Assembly: GCF_029076695.1 (NCBI RefSeq)
Contig: NZ_JARFIK010000001.1
Span: 372,001 to 436,000 of the forward strand
DNA length: 64,000 bases
Direction of reading: 5' to 3'
DNA from: Adlercreutzia equolifaciens
Lineage (GTDB): Bacteria > Actinomycetota > Coriobacteriia > Coriobacteriales > Eggerthellaceae
The position numbers and the translations under genes were made by a program. Within the stretch, counting starts at the first letter, position 1, and each line of letters begins with the position of its first letter. The notes under the pieces were generated by a model. It did not search any database. It was not told where the DNA came from and worked only from the letters and a program-made list of their open reading frames with translations. Shown piece after piece: positions 25,620 through 34,410 of this stretch.

Positions 25620-26945
25620 CTATTTCGTCTCGTACCAGCTGTCGCGAATGATGGTCTGATCACGATCGGGGCCCACCGACACAATGCTCATGGGCACACC
25701 GGTAACTTCCTCCAGGTACTCGATGTACTTGCGCGTGTTCTCGGGCAGCTCCTCATAGGTGCGGCAACCCGTGATGTCCTGGTCCTTCCAACCGGGCAGC
25801 TCCACATAAACGGGCTTCGCGTGGTGAAGCACGCTTTGCTGCATGGGGAAGTAATCGTAGCGCTGGCCGTCGCACTCGTAGGCCACGCACACCTTGATGG
25901 TGTCGAAGGCCGACAGCACATCCAGCTTGGTGAGGGCCACATCGGTCAGACCGTTCACCTCGGCGGCATAGCGGCCGATAACCGCGTCGAACCACCCGCA
26001 ACGGCGCTTACGTCCCGTAGTTACGCCGAACTCGTGGCCCACGGAGCACAGCAGTTCGCCGTCCTCGGCATCCTGGCCCGTGCCACCGTTCTCGGGGAAC
26101 TTGAGTTCCGTGGGGAAGGGACCCTCGCCCACGCGAGTGACGTAGGCCTTCTGGATGCCCAGTACCTTGTCGATGGCCTTGGGACCCACGCCCGTGCCCG
26201 TGGGGGCACCGCCAGCGCAGCAGCTGGACGAGGTGACGAAGGGATAGGTGCCGTGATCGATGTCGAGCAGCGTGCCCTGGGCGCCTTCGAAGAGGATGGT
26301 CTTGCCCTCCTTGAGCGCCGAGTTCAGCATGTGAGCCGACTCGCACACATAGGGCGCCAGAATGCGCGCATAGGGCAGGTACTCGTCGCAAATTTCCTCG
26401 ACGGTGTAGGTATGCAGCCCGTAGATTTTCTCCAGGATGGGGTTTTTCTGGGCCAGGGCCGTTTCCACCTTCAAGCGGAAAATCTTCTCATCGAGCAAAT
26501 CCTGCATGCGGATGCCCTTGCGGCCCATTTTGTCCTGATAGCACGGACCAATGCCGCGCTTGGTGGTGCCGATCTTCTTCGTGCCTAGGCTCTTCTCGTC
26601 GGCACCGTCCAGATCCTTGTGATAGGGCATGATAAGGTGCGCGTCGTTGGAGATCTTCAGGTTCTTGCAGGAAACGCCCTCGGCCTCGAGCATGGCCATT
26701 TCCTTCACCAGCACGCCGGGGTCCACCACCACGCCGTTGCCGATGACGGGCACCGCGTGCTCGTACATAACGCCGGAGGGCATGAGGTGCAGCGCCAGTT
26801 TCTTGTCGCCATGAATGACGGTGTGGCCTGCGTTGTTGCCTCCCTGGAAGCGGACTACGTAGTCGTAATCGCTGGCAATGAGATCGGTGATTTTACCCTT
26901 GCCTTCGTCGCCCCACTGGGCGCCGACGAGCACTGTATTGGGCAT
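25620..26945 (-). CDS. purA: Adenylosuccinate synthetase
   Basis: 441 residues, full length. It joins IMP and aspartate using GTP, the first step to AMP. The signature GAQWGDEGKGKITD holds the catalytic Asp and GTP P-loop; NNAGHTV, GTTKRGIGPCYQDK and VTTGRKRRCGW follow. The ATG at 26945 begins MPNTVLVG with AAAGGAA upstream. Upstream is an extended -10 promoter (27003-27011); purD is downstream. Confidence 0.97.
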   Translation of the reverse strand: MPNTVLVGAQWGDEGKGKITDLIASDYDYVVRFQGGNNAGHTVIHGDKKLALHLMPSGVMYEHAVPVIGNGVVVDPGVLVKEMAMLEAEGVSCKNLKISNDAHLIMPYHKDLDGADEKSLGTKKIGTTKRGIGPCYQDKMGRKGIRMQDLLDEKIFRLKVETALAQKNPILEKIYGLHTYTVEEICDEYLPYARILAPYVCESAHMLNSALKEGKTILFEGAQGTLLDIDHGTYPFVTSSSCCAGGAPTGTGVGPKAIDKVLGIQKAYVTRVGEGPFPTELKFPENGGTGQDAEDGELLCSVGHEFGVTTGRKRRCGWFDAVIGRYAAEVNGLTDVALTKLDVLSAFDTIKVCVAYECDGQRYDYFPMQQSVLHHAKPVYVELPGWKDQDITGCRTYEELPENTRKYIEYLEEVTGVPMSIVSVGPDRDQTIIRDSWYETK

Positions 26946-27002
26946 GCCGGTTCCTTTCGTCGCTGCTCTGGAACAATGAGGTGTTATTTCCTGCAAGAGC
27001 CC

Positions 27003-27011
27003 AGTATACCA
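27003..27011 (-). promoter_or_regulatory. Extended -10 promoter of purA
   Basis: TGGTATACT on the minus strand (TG, one base, TATACT), about 58 bases before the purA start. No good -35 is seen, as expected for an extended -10. Confidence 0.45.
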
Positions 27012-27101
27012 GCCGCAGGAACCCGTGCCATCAAAGCCCTGCCATCGGGTGGGGATTCCTGGGTGAATCTTCGGGAACGGTCAGCGGGGGGCGACGCCAC
27101 G

Positions 27102-29363
27102 CTACAAATCGATGATGACTGCGGGGTGCCCCGTCTGCTTGGCGGCCTTCTTCAGCACACGAACCACCTCTTCGTGGGAGGTGAACAAAATGATCTGCCG
27201 TTGCTGCGCCAGCTCGGCCAAGGCGCGGGCCGCGCCCAAGCGGCGTTGGGCGTCGAAATTCACCAGAATGTCGTCGGCCAAGATGGGAATGGCCCGGCCC
27301 ACGTTGTCGGCGCTGGTCAACAGGGCGATGCGCAGGGCCAGGTACAGCTGCTGGCAGGTGCCCAGCGAAAGGTGCACCGGTGCGCGGGTTTCTTTCAGGG
27401 CGTTGGACACTTGCAGTGTTCCCTCGGGCGTGAGCGACACTTCCGTCCAGGCCCCCTGGGTCATGATGGCCAGCAAACGGCTGGCCTGGGCATACACCTC
27501 AGGTTGTCGTTTCGACTCCCAGGTGGAAATGGCCACTTCCAGCATATGTTTGGCCAGCAGCAAGCGAGCGAAATCGGCGCGCGCTTCCTCCAGCTGCGTA
27601 TTTACCTGCTGGGCCTCCAGCTTCAGCCGATCGAAATCATGCTCGGACTGGGCGGCTACCAGCGTGCTGGTCAGCTCGCCAATGCGCTGGTTCATGGCCT
27701 CGAAGGCCTCCAAAAGTCCCTCGCGCTGCTGGAGGCGATGGGCCAGCTCGCGCTCGACATCGCTGATAGTAGCCGTCGGCTCCAGCTGGGCCCGACGCAG
27801 AATTAGCCCACGCTCTTCGGCCAGCTCCTCCAGACGCTGTTCCGCTTGGCCGCGACGCGACGCCGCCGCCTGCTGGCGCTGCGTACACAAAGCCATCTCC
27901 GCCCGCGTGTCCCGCGCCTCGTCAAGAATAGTCCGCGCTTGGCGCAGCGAAGAGCCCGCTTCGGACAGCCCTTCGTCCTCCAAGGCCCGAGCAATGCGCT
28001 GGGCCATGGCCTCTTCCTCGGCCAGGCACGCCTCAAGCTTCTTCTTATCCTGCACCATCACCCAATGGGCATCGTCGAAGCGCTCCTTCCGCGCCGATTC
28101 CTGCTTGTTAGGTCGAAACAGCATCACGAAACCACCCACGGCCATGAGGGCGGCAAACAGCGAAAGGGCGAAGCCGAGCGCCATGTAGGTCATAGACCCG
28201 CGATTGCGTCCTTCCACGAACAGAGGGACGCCCAGCAGAAACAGAATAGCAGGAATCACCAGGGTGAAGGCAATTTGCAGGCGGCGCTTCGAGCGGCGTT
28301 CCCGACGATCGGAGCGCTCGTCGGTGGTTTCCACCAGCGCTTCGTAGACCGCCTTGGAAGATGTGTAGTTGCTGCGTGCCACTTCCACGGCATGGCCCTG
28401 CCGGGTCTGTTGGTCGCTCAAGCTGTCCAGACGATCGCGCAACAGGCGCTCGTCGGTACTGGTCAGCGAGGCCAGATGGCGGCCAATGTCCCCCTCCAAG
28501 CGTACGCGCTCCTGGGCGGCGCGGGCTTCGTCTTCGCGCAGGCGCCGCAGTTCGCGGCGCAGCTTCTCCTCTTCGGCCGTGTTGCGCTCCAGCTCGGCCT
28601 GAGCCGCCGTCAGCGCCTCGATAAGCCGATTGGCCTCATCGACACGCTGCGCCATGGCCTGGCGCTCAGGATCAAGCTGGTGCAGTTCGCGGTCCTGATC
28701 GCGCAGCGCATCCGCCTCGGCGGCGGCTCGGTGCTGGCGCTCGCGCAGTTCGGCGCGGGCTGCCGCGAGCCGCACAAGGGAATGCTCGGCCCCCGCCGCA
28801 CGCGACGTGTACGTGGCCAGGCGCTCGTTGATGTGGGCCAGAGCGTGGGCCGGCGACGAACCCGTCCCCGATCCTGCCGTCAACAGCTTCGCCGTCGTGT
28901 CCGTCGTGTTGCGCAGCGAACGCAACTCGTCGCTGTTCAGGGAGAACATGGTGCGGAAGGTATCCTTGTCGATATCTTCCACCACGAAGGTATCCCCTTG
29001 CAGCCCGTCGGCATTGCGCGCTCGAGAAACCGAGGCCACGACCGGTTCCTCGCGGAGAACGGCGCCGCGCTTCTTTGTCTCGGTCCCAGCCTCTTCCGCT
29101 GCCTCTTCAGGAACCGCCGCAAAGAAGAGCGAACCGGCGCGGTCCGCGCCTACGGGGCGGTAGGTGTTGCGATTGCCGCGGGCTTCCTCCCAGCCAAAAA
29201 GCACCCCGCCCACAAACGAGGCCACGGTGGTCTTTCCCGCCTCGTTCTGCCCGAAGACAACGTTGAGGTGAGGGCCGAAAGGACCTAAGGTGCGGCGGCT
29301 GAAGGCACCGAAGTTGTCGATGCGCATATGCTGGAGAAAAAGAGCAAGGCGATCGTGGGACAT
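27102..29363 (-). CDS. YhaN-like AAA ATPase with internal membrane segments
   Basis: 753 residues. Residues ~12-60 carry the SMC/Rad50-type head start (FGAFSRRTLGPFGPHLNVVF) and Walker A FGQNEAGKTT. Long coiled coils occupy about 165-350 and 425-620. Between them two hydrophobic stretches (LVIPAILFLLGVPLFV and MALGFALSLFAALMAVGGF) predict a membrane hairpin. The C-terminal head has a LSLGT signature and Walker B IPILADDILVNFD. This fits Bacillus YhaN, which pairs with the metallophosphatase YhaO. The ATG abuts the stop of the upstream gene (TTAAATG), indicating coupled translation. Confidence 0.85.
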   Translation of the reverse strand: MSHDRLALFLQHMRIDNFGAFSRRTLGPFGPHLNVVFGQNEAGKTTVASFVGGVLFGWEEARGNRNTYRPVGADRAGSLFFAAVPEEAAEEAGTETKKRGAVLREEPVVASVSRARNADGLQGDTFVVEDIDKDTFRTMFSLNSDELRSLRNTTDTTAKLLTAGSGTGSSPAHALAHINERLATYTSRAAGAEHSLVRLAAARAELRERQHRAAAEADALRDQDRELHQLDPERQAMAQRVDEANRLIEALTAAQAELERNTAEEEKLRRELRRLREDEARAAQERVRLEGDIGRHLASLTSTDERLLRDRLDSLSDQQTRQGHAVEVARSNYTSSKAVYEALVETTDERSDRRERRSKRRLQIAFTLVIPAILFLLGVPLFVEGRNRGSMTYMALGFALSLFAALMAVGGFVMLFRPNKQESARKERFDDAHWVMVQDKKKLEACLAEEEAMAQRIARALEDEGLSEAGSSLRQARTILDEARDTRAEMALCTQRQQAAASRRGQAEQRLEELAEERGLILRRAQLEPTATISDVERELAHRLQQREGLLEAFEAMNQRIGELTSTLVAAQSEHDFDRLKLEAQQVNTQLEEARADFARLLLAKHMLEVAISTWESKRQPEVYAQASRLLAIMTQGAWTEVSLTPEGTLQVSNALKETRAPVHLSLGTCQQLYLALRIALLTSADNVGRAIPILADDILVNFDAQRRLGAARALAELAQQRQIILFTSHEEVVRVLKKAAKQTGHPAVIIDL

Positions 29364-30641
29364 TTAAGCCTCGTCTCCTTGCAACAGAAGATCGAGCACC
29401 AAGCGCTCGGCCTCCTCGGCCAGCTTGTCGATCTGCTTGGCCGACAGCGGCTCGGAAAGCGACACATTGCGGGCCAGAAACTCCTCCTGGAGGTAATCCG
29501 CCTCGGCTGTTCGATCGGCGCGCACGGTATCAGCCGCGCGCATAAACACCGCGGGGAACAGGTTTTCGGTCCGCAGCGCCTCCCTATCAACGGGCATCTG
29601 CGTGTCGTCGATGAGCGCATCGCAGAAAAACTCGGTGTAGGAGTCGTTCAAAGCAGCGCGCACGTCCTCCAAAACACCAGGTCGCTGCAGCACCTCATGG
29701 AGCGGCGTGGCCCCCGTCAAGGTGATACGGGTGATCATTTCCTCACAGGCCGCATCGCCGTTCAGCGCAAAAAGCTCGCGCATGGTTTTCTGGATGAGCT
29801 GGGGAATATTGGCGCAGTCCGTCACATCGACAGTCAGGCGCTCCCATACCACGGACGCCGTGGGCACAAAGGTCAGCGAAGGGGGACGGTCCTGTTCCAG
29901 ATGCACCAAGTAGACGCCGCGTGGGCCTGTTTCCCGCACGTCCCTTCCCTGGATACAACCAGAGAACACCAGACGCGGTGCCCGTTCGTCGTTCATCCAG
30001 CGCTGGTGAATGTGGCCCAGAGCCCAGTAATCGAATCCCGCGCGCAGCAGCTCTTTGGGCTCCGTCGGAGCTTTTACCGTGTCGAGGCACAGCCCCGTAT
30101 GAAGCACGCCCACCGCAAAGGGCGCCTCGGCGGCAAGCGGTCCCAAAGCGCGAATAGCAGCTGCGCGCGTGATTCCTTCGGCGATATTTTCGTGGGGCGA
30201 CCACACCTTATTGGGATATCCTCGCCCCCCGATGACTGCCAGCGGCTTGCCGTCGCGCTCGAAGAGAGCGAAGTCGGGACGGTCGGCTGCCAAAATAGTT
30301 GCGTGGGGAGGCAACGCGAAAAAATCCTGCTGCCACAGGCTGAGAGGGTCGTGATTACCCGTACACAGGTAGCTGGGAATACCCGCCGCATCCAACTTCG
30401 CTAAACCCTGGAAAAAACGCAGGTAGTCGCGGTAAGAAGCGCGCGCCGAATCGAAAATATCTCCGGCAATGACCACAAAGTCCACGTGGTTGGTCAGCGC
30501 AATATCCACCACGCGGTCCCACGCTTCGGGAATAGCCTCCATAAGCCGGTCGGCCCAGGCGGGCGAAAGCGCCCGCAAGCCGCGGAAAGGTGCACCGATG
30601 TGCAAATCGGCCGTGTGGAGAAATGTCAGCGAGGCACCCAC
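29364..30641 (-). CDS. YhaO/SbcD-like DNA-repair metallophosphatase
   Basis: 425 residues. Calcineurin-type metal ligands are clear: TADLHIGAPF, AGDIFDSA, TGNHDP, HTGLCLD and GHIHQRW. This places it with SbcD/Mre11/YhaO nucleases. The C-terminal ~150 residues would contact the partner ATPase. The start is a GTG at 30641, eight bases past the dnaB stop; the motif order leaves little room for a later start. It overlaps no stop of the ATPase gene but is joined to it directly. Likely co-transcribed with dnaB and the YhaN-like gene. Confidence 0.87.
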   Translation of the reverse strand: MGASLTFLHTADLHIGAPFRGLRALSPAWADRLMEAIPEAWDRVVDIALTNHVDFVVIAGDIFDSARASYRDYLRFFQGLAKLDAAGIPSYLCTGNHDPLSLWQQDFFALPPHATILAADRPDFALFERDGKPLAVIGGRGYPNKVWSPHENIAEGITRAAAIRALGPLAAEAPFAVGVLHTGLCLDTVKAPTEPKELLRAGFDYWALGHIHQRWMNDERAPRLVFSGCIQGRDVRETGPRGVYLVHLEQDRPPSLTFVPTASVVWERLTVDVTDCANIPQLIQKTMRELFALNGDAACEEMITRITLTGATPLHEVLQRPGVLEDVRAALNDSYTEFFCDALIDDTQMPVDREALRTENLFPAVFMRAADTVRADRTAEADYLQEEFLARNVSLSEPLSAKQIDKLAEEAERLVLDLLLQGDEA

Positions 30642-30649
30642 GAACTACC

Positions 30650-32053
30650 CTAGTAACCGACGCGCGAGTCGTCGATGAAGTCCATGAACTTGGTGAATTC
30701 GGGATTGAACGCCAGATCGATATCACGGGTGGCACCGTTACGGTGCTTGGCCACAATCAGCTGGGCCTGACCCAGATCGGGACGGCTGTCGCTTTCGGCC
30801 TCCACTTCGTTCATGGAGCGGTCGATGAACATAACAATGTCGGCGTCCTGCTCGATAGAACCAGATTCACGCAGGTCGGACAACATAGGGCGCTTATTCG
30901 CACCGCGCTGCTCAATGGCGCGGGACAACTGGGACAGCGCGATGACGGGCATGTCCATTTCCTTGGCCAACACCTTCAGGCCACGGGAAATCTCACCCAC
31001 CTCCACGGCGCGGTTGCCGTCGCGACGGGCCGTGGCCGGCTGCATCAGCTGCAGGTAGTCGACGATGATGAGACCCTTCTCGTTTCCCACCACGTTGCGC
31101 AGTTCTCGACGAGCCTTCGCGCGGGCCTCCAAGATGGACAGACCCGGCGAGTCGTCGATGTACATGTTCAGTCCCGACATGACGCCCGAAGCGTTGGCCA
31201 GCGCCTCCCAGTCGCCCGGTTGCACAATACCGCTGCGCAGCTTGGAAAGAGACACGCGGGCCTCAGAGCTCAAGATACGCTGGACCAGCTGGTCCGCGCT
31301 CATTTCCAACGAGAAGAAGGCCACGTGCACGCCGGCCTTCGCCGCATTGGTGGCCAAGTTCAGCGCGAACGAAGTCTTGCCCACGCCAGGACGGGCCGCC
31401 AAAATAACCAAGTCGCCACCGCGGAAGCCGTGGAACAAGTTATCCACGTCCGTGAAGCCCGTAGGCACACCGGCCATGGAGTCCTTCTGATTAGCCAAAC
31501 GGGTGATTTGGTCGTAGGCCTCGGTAACCAGGTCGCTCATTTTACGGAATGACGAGCTGACGCGCTTCTCGGTAACGCTGAAGAGGGTCTTCTCCGCTTC
31601 CTCGACTACTTCGTTCAAGTCGTCAGGGGCATTGTTGGCCAAGGCGTTGATAGACACCGAAGCGTCGATGAGGCCGCGCAGGATAAAATCGCGCTTCACA
31701 ATATCGCTGTGACGCTCCCAGGCAAGACGGGCGAAGGAATAGTCGGCCAGCTCGGCCAAGTAGGCGCGGCCGCCCACCGCTTCCAGCTGCCCCGCCGATT
31801 GCAGCGTATCGGCCAGGGAGATTTGATCCACGGGAATATTGCGCTGCGTCAGATTGCGAATACTCTCGAAGATGATTTGGTGGGCCGGGCGAAAGAAGTG
31901 CTCGGGACGCAGCTTGATGACCAACTCTTCATTGATATCGGCATCCAGGATGCACGCGCTGAGCACGGCCTGCTCGGCTTCAATGTTATGAGGGGGGAGC
32001 TTTGGACCGCCCCCCATGGGCTCGGGCATCGGTGCGTTGTCCTGGTAGGGCAT
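30650..32053 (-). CDS. dnaB: Replicative DNA helicase
   Basis: 467 residues. The N-terminal domain (about 25-125) starts PPHNIEAEQAVLSACI. The RecA-like domain has Walker A AARPGVGKTSFALN, FSLEMSADQL, Walker B GLIIVDYLQLM and the sensor/arginine region SQLSRAIEQR. The C-terminus carries IVMFIDR and IVAKHRNGAT. The ATG at 32053 has GAAGGATG upstream. No intein. It follows the rpsF-ssb-rpsR-rplI cluster after a strong terminator, so it probably has its own promoter. Confidence 0.97.
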   Translation of the reverse strand: MPYQDNAPMPEPMGGGPKLPPHNIEAEQAVLSACILDADINEELVIKLRPEHFFRPAHQIIFESIRNLTQRNIPVDQISLADTLQSAGQLEAVGGRAYLAELADYSFARLAWERHSDIVKRDFILRGLIDASVSINALANNAPDDLNEVVEEAEKTLFSVTEKRVSSSFRKMSDLVTEAYDQITRLANQKDSMAGVPTGFTDVDNLFHGFRGGDLVILAARPGVGKTSFALNLATNAAKAGVHVAFFSLEMSADQLVQRILSSEARVSLSKLRSGIVQPGDWEALANASGVMSGLNMYIDDSPGLSILEARAKARRELRNVVGNEKGLIIVDYLQLMQPATARRDGNRAVEVGEISRGLKVLAKEMDMPVIALSQLSRAIEQRGANKRPMLSDLRESGSIEQDADIVMFIDRSMNEVEAESDSRPDLGQAQLIVAKHRNGATRDIDLAFNPEFTKFMDFIDDSRVGY

Positions 32054-32177
32054 GGGACATCCTTCTCTGACGCTTGGCAAACTTAGCTGGTGGTCTATTG
32101 TACCGCGCCTGAGGCAAACACGGGCGACCCGCGATGGCTTCTTTACCGCATGAGCGTTTATCGGCTCCTTGATAAAA

Positions 32178-32193
32178 CGCTTCACGTGAAACA
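32178..32193. promoter_or_regulatory. Degenerate parS-like site upstream of dnaB
   Basis: 14 of 16 bases match the parS consensus TGTTTCACGTGAAACA, with changes at positions 1 and 3. It lies in the rplI-dnaB gap, not in a hairpin. Confidence 0.4.
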
Positions 32194-32240
32194 TTGACGG
32201 CCGCGCGGCTGCGGCCTGGGCTTTAAGGGGCTTCCTTACG

Positions 32241-32273
32241 AAAAAGGCCCCCTGCCGAAGCAGAGGGCCTTCA
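32241..32273 (-). terminator. Terminator of the rpsF-rplI cluster
   Basis: On the minus strand AAGGCCCTCTGC, TTCG, GCAGGGGGCCTT followed by TTT: a 12-bp stem with one wobble, TTCG loop and T-run. Confidence 0.85.
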
Positions 32274-32292
32274 TGTCAGCAGAACAGGGAGA

Positions 32293-32874
32293 TTACTCCT
32301 CGGTCTCGGTCACCTCAACCTCGACCACGCCGTCCTCGGACACCTCGCCGTCGATCTCGACGGTCTCGCCAGCCGGAGACTCGGCAATCTCGATAGCCTC
32401 ATCGAGAGCCTCGATGGTCTCCTCAGCCTCGTCGCCGCCCACAATGACGGTGACAGTGCCCTTGATGTCGCGGTACAGCGACACCGGAACCTTGTAGGTG
32501 CCCACCATCTTGATGGGCTTGCCCAGCTCGACGCGACGACGGTCGATCTCGATGCCGAGCTCGTTCTCGATGGCGTCGGCCACCATGGGAGCGGTGACGG
32601 AGCCAAAGAGGACGCCCTCTTCGCCCACCTGAGCCTCAACGTGCACGGTAGCAGCGTTGAGCTTCTCGGCCAGAGCGTTGGCATCGGCGATACGGGTTTC
32701 CTCGCGCTTAGCGATGTTCTTCTTGCGCTCCTCCAGCTGCTTCAGGTTACCCTTGGTAGCCTTCACGGCAAAACCCTGGGTGAGCAGGTAGTTGTTGGCA
32801 AAGCCGCGAGCAACGTCGATGACGTCGCCCTCGCCGCCCTTGCCCGGGAGCTCCTTCAGCAAAATAACTTGCAT
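32293..32874 (-). CDS. rplI: Large-subunit ribosomal protein L9 with acidic C-terminal extension
   Basis: 193 residues against about 148 usual. The N-terminal domain is typical (MQVILLKELPGKGGEGDVI, ARGFANNYLL, connected by the long helix ending KREETRIADANALAEKL) and the C-terminal domain ends near residue 148. The last ~45 residues are almost all Glu, Asp and Val with no Lys or Arg (GGDEAEETIEALDEAIEIA, ..., VEVEVTETEE). The extension is read directly from the frame; its role is unknown. Cluster order rpsF-ssb-rpsR-rplI is standard. Confidence 0.95.
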   Translation of the reverse strand: MQVILLKELPGKGGEGDVIDVARGFANNYLLTQGFAVKATKGNLKQLEERKKNIAKREETRIADANALAEKLNAATVHVEAQVGEEGVLFGSVTAPMVADAIENELGIEIDRRRVELGKPIKMVGTYKVPVSLYRDIKGTVTVIVGGDEAEETIEALDEAIEIAESPAGETVEIDGEVSEDGVVEVEVTETEE

Positions 32875-32889
32875 GGTTCCCTCCTTCGC

Positions 32890-33150
32890 CTAGCGATTGC
32901 GACGATCGCCGCGGCCACTGACCGCGGGAACGGCGTAGGGCATGAGAGCCATGACGCGGGCGCGCTTAACGGCTTCCGCGATGTCGCGCTGGTGCTGAGT
33001 GCAGGCACCGGTCACGCGACGGGGCTTGATCTTGCCACGATCGGTAACGTACTTGCGCAGCATTTGAGTGTCCTTGTAATCGACATACTCAACGTCGTCC
33101 TTGCAGAACTGGCAATACTTACGACGAGGCTGCTTAGCGTAATCGGCCAT
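32890..33150 (-). CDS. rpsR: Small-subunit ribosomal protein S18
   Basis: 86 residues. YCQFCKDD near residue 12 and [10 protein letters not shown] at about 48 give the zinc-type cysteines of the C-plus S18 form, and KIKPRRVTG and [10 protein letters not shown] match the S18 core. Lies between ssb and rplI. Confidence 0.97.
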   Translation of the reverse strand: MADYAKQPRRKYCQFCKDDVEYVDYKDTQMLRKYVTDRGKIKPRRVTGACTQHQRDIAEAVKRARVMALMPYAVPAVSGRGDRRNR

Positions 33151-33170
33151 ATTAACCTCTAATCTTTCGC

Positions 33171-33665
33171 TTAAAACGGAATGTCATCATCGTACACAGA
33201 CGAGGTAGCATCAATAACGGGAGCGGCGGGCGCCGGTGCCGGGGCAGGAGCCGGGGCGCTGTAGGCCGGGGCCGGGCTGCCGTAGGACGGGGCTTGCGCG
33301 CCGTAATCGCCGTATTGCGAAGCACCACCGTTGCCGTTGCGGCTGGACATGAACTCCAGCTCGTCGACGATGACCTCCAGCTTGGAACGCTTCTGACCAT
33401 CGCGCTCCCACTGGCTCCAGCGCAATTTGCCCTCGATGGCCACCTTCGTACCCTTGGTCAGGTACTGGCTCAGGCTGCGGGCGCGGTTGCCGAACATAGT
33501 GCAGTCCACAAAGTTCGGATAATCTTCCCACTCGCCCGTGTTGGGGTTGCGGCGACGGTCGTTCACGGCCACGCCGAAGCTCAACACGTCCATGCCGGAC
33601 TGCGTGGAGCGAAGCTCAGGATCGCGGGTCAGGTTTCCGCTGATGATCACTCGGTTGATGCTCAT
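33171..33665 (-). CDS. ssb: Single-stranded DNA-binding protein
   Basis: 164 residues. OB-fold residues 1-110 show [29 protein letters not shown] and [13 protein letters not shown]. The disordered tail is rich in Pro, Ala, Tyr and Gly (repeated APAPAPA) and ends DDDIPF, the conserved acidic tip that recruits replication and repair proteins. The ATG at 33665 begins MSINRVI. Same cluster as rpsF, rpsR and rplI. Confidence 0.97.
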   Translation of the reverse strand: MSINRVIISGNLTRDPELRSTQSGMDVLSFGVAVNDRRRNPNTGEWEDYPNFVDCTMFGNRARSLSQYLTKGTKVAIEGKLRWSQWERDGQKRSKLEVIVDELEFMSSRNGNGGASQYGDYGAQAPSYGSPAPAYSAPAPAPAPAPAAPVIDATSSVYDDDIPF

Positions 33666-33684
33666 TTCTACCTCTTCTCATGGT

Positions 33685-33704
33685 GAACAGCCGCTTGGCT
33701 GTTC
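33685..33704 (-). promoter_or_regulatory. Small hairpin between rpsF and ssb
   Basis: GAACAGCC and GGCTGTTC make an 8-bp stem with a four-base loop in the 49-base gap. No T-run; it may adjust relative expression. Confidence 0.45.
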
Positions 33705-33714
33705 GGGATTTCTA

Positions 33715-34008
33715 CTAATCGCGATCGGTGCGGGCGACGATCATGTGACGCATAACAGCATCGTTAATGCGCAGCACGCGATCGAGCTCGGCAATGCTCT
33801 GCGGATCAGTGTGGAAATCGATGAGAGTGTAGTCGCCATCAGACAGACCGTTGATCTCATAAGCGAGTTTGCGCTTGCCCCAGTTGTCGACGTTATCAAC
33901 GACGCCGGCACCCTCGGCGATAGCCGTCTCGATACGCTTCATCACGCCGGCGCGAGATTCGTCATCGATGGTGGGGGCAACAATAAACAGCAGTTCATAA
34001 GCCTTCAT
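33715..34008 (-). CDS. rpsF: Small-subunit ribosomal protein S6
   Basis: 97 residues, standard length: KAYELLFIVAPTID, NWGKRKLAYEING and YTLIDFHTDP. AAAGGAGGTGAGCTG lies before the ATG at 34008. First gene of the rpsF-ssb-rpsR-rplI unit. Confidence 0.97.
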   Translation of the reverse strand: MKAYELLFIVAPTIDDESRAGVMKRIETAIAEGAGVVDNVDNWGKRKLAYEINGLSDGDYTLIDFHTDPQSIAELDRVLRINDAVMRHMIVARTDRD

Positions 34009-34033
34009 CAGCTCACCTCCTTTGGACTGTATG

Positions 34034-34064
34034 GCTCCGGGCTGGTGAAGGCAAACACCGGAGC
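34034..34064 (-). promoter_or_regulatory. Candidate S6:S18-type ribosomal leader hairpin
   Basis: Minus-strand GCTCCGG and CCGGAGC form a 7-bp stem around a 17-base loop, about 26 bases before rpsF. S6 or the S6-S18 complex is known to bind a CCG-containing hairpin in rpsF leaders of several bacteria; this hairpin has CCG at the closing end. Only position and the CCG support the call. Confidence 0.35.
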
Positions 34065-34079
34065 AGGAATAGCCTGAAT

Positions 34080-34088
34080 ATTCTATCA
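34080..34088 (-). promoter_or_regulatory. Extended -10 promoter of rpsF
   Basis: TGATAGAAT on the minus strand (TG, A, TAGAAT), about 72 bases before rpsF. Confidence 0.4.
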
Positions 34089-34239
34089 GAGCTTCCGCTC
34101 GAGCGTTTCCTTGTCCCCTTTTCCCTCACGGAATGCGCACATTGCCAAGCTAGCGCCCGATCCTAGGTATCTTTATTCGGAGGCAACTCTCCTTTTTGTC
34201 GCCCTGATGTCGCATCTTGAGGACAGTAAGCAGGTCGAG

Positions 34240-34271
34240 AAAACAGTACGAGCACCCGAAGGTGCTCGTAC
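34240..34271 (-). terminator. Terminator of tRNA-Arg
   Basis: GTACGAGCACC, loop TTCG, GGTGCTCGTAC on the minus strand followed by TGTTTTC. Confidence 0.85.
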
Positions 34272-34281
34272 CAGTGAACAG

Positions 34282-34357
34282 TGGCGCCCCCGAGAGGACT
34301 CGAACCTCCGACGCACGGTTTAGGAAACCGACGCTCTATCCGCTGAGCTACGGGGGC
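34282..34357 (-). tRNA. tRNA-Arg (anticodon CCT)
   Basis: 76 bases with encoded CCA. Acceptor GCCCCCG pairs with CGGGGGC; D-arm AGCTCAGCGGATAGAGC; anticodon loop TTCCTAA gives CCT (codon AGG); T-arm GGTTCGAGTCC. Confidence 0.96.
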
Positions 34358-34410
34358 AGGGTGCCTGATTCTACCACGGAGCAGGGTACCAGCCGTGGCG
34401 AACCGTCGTG

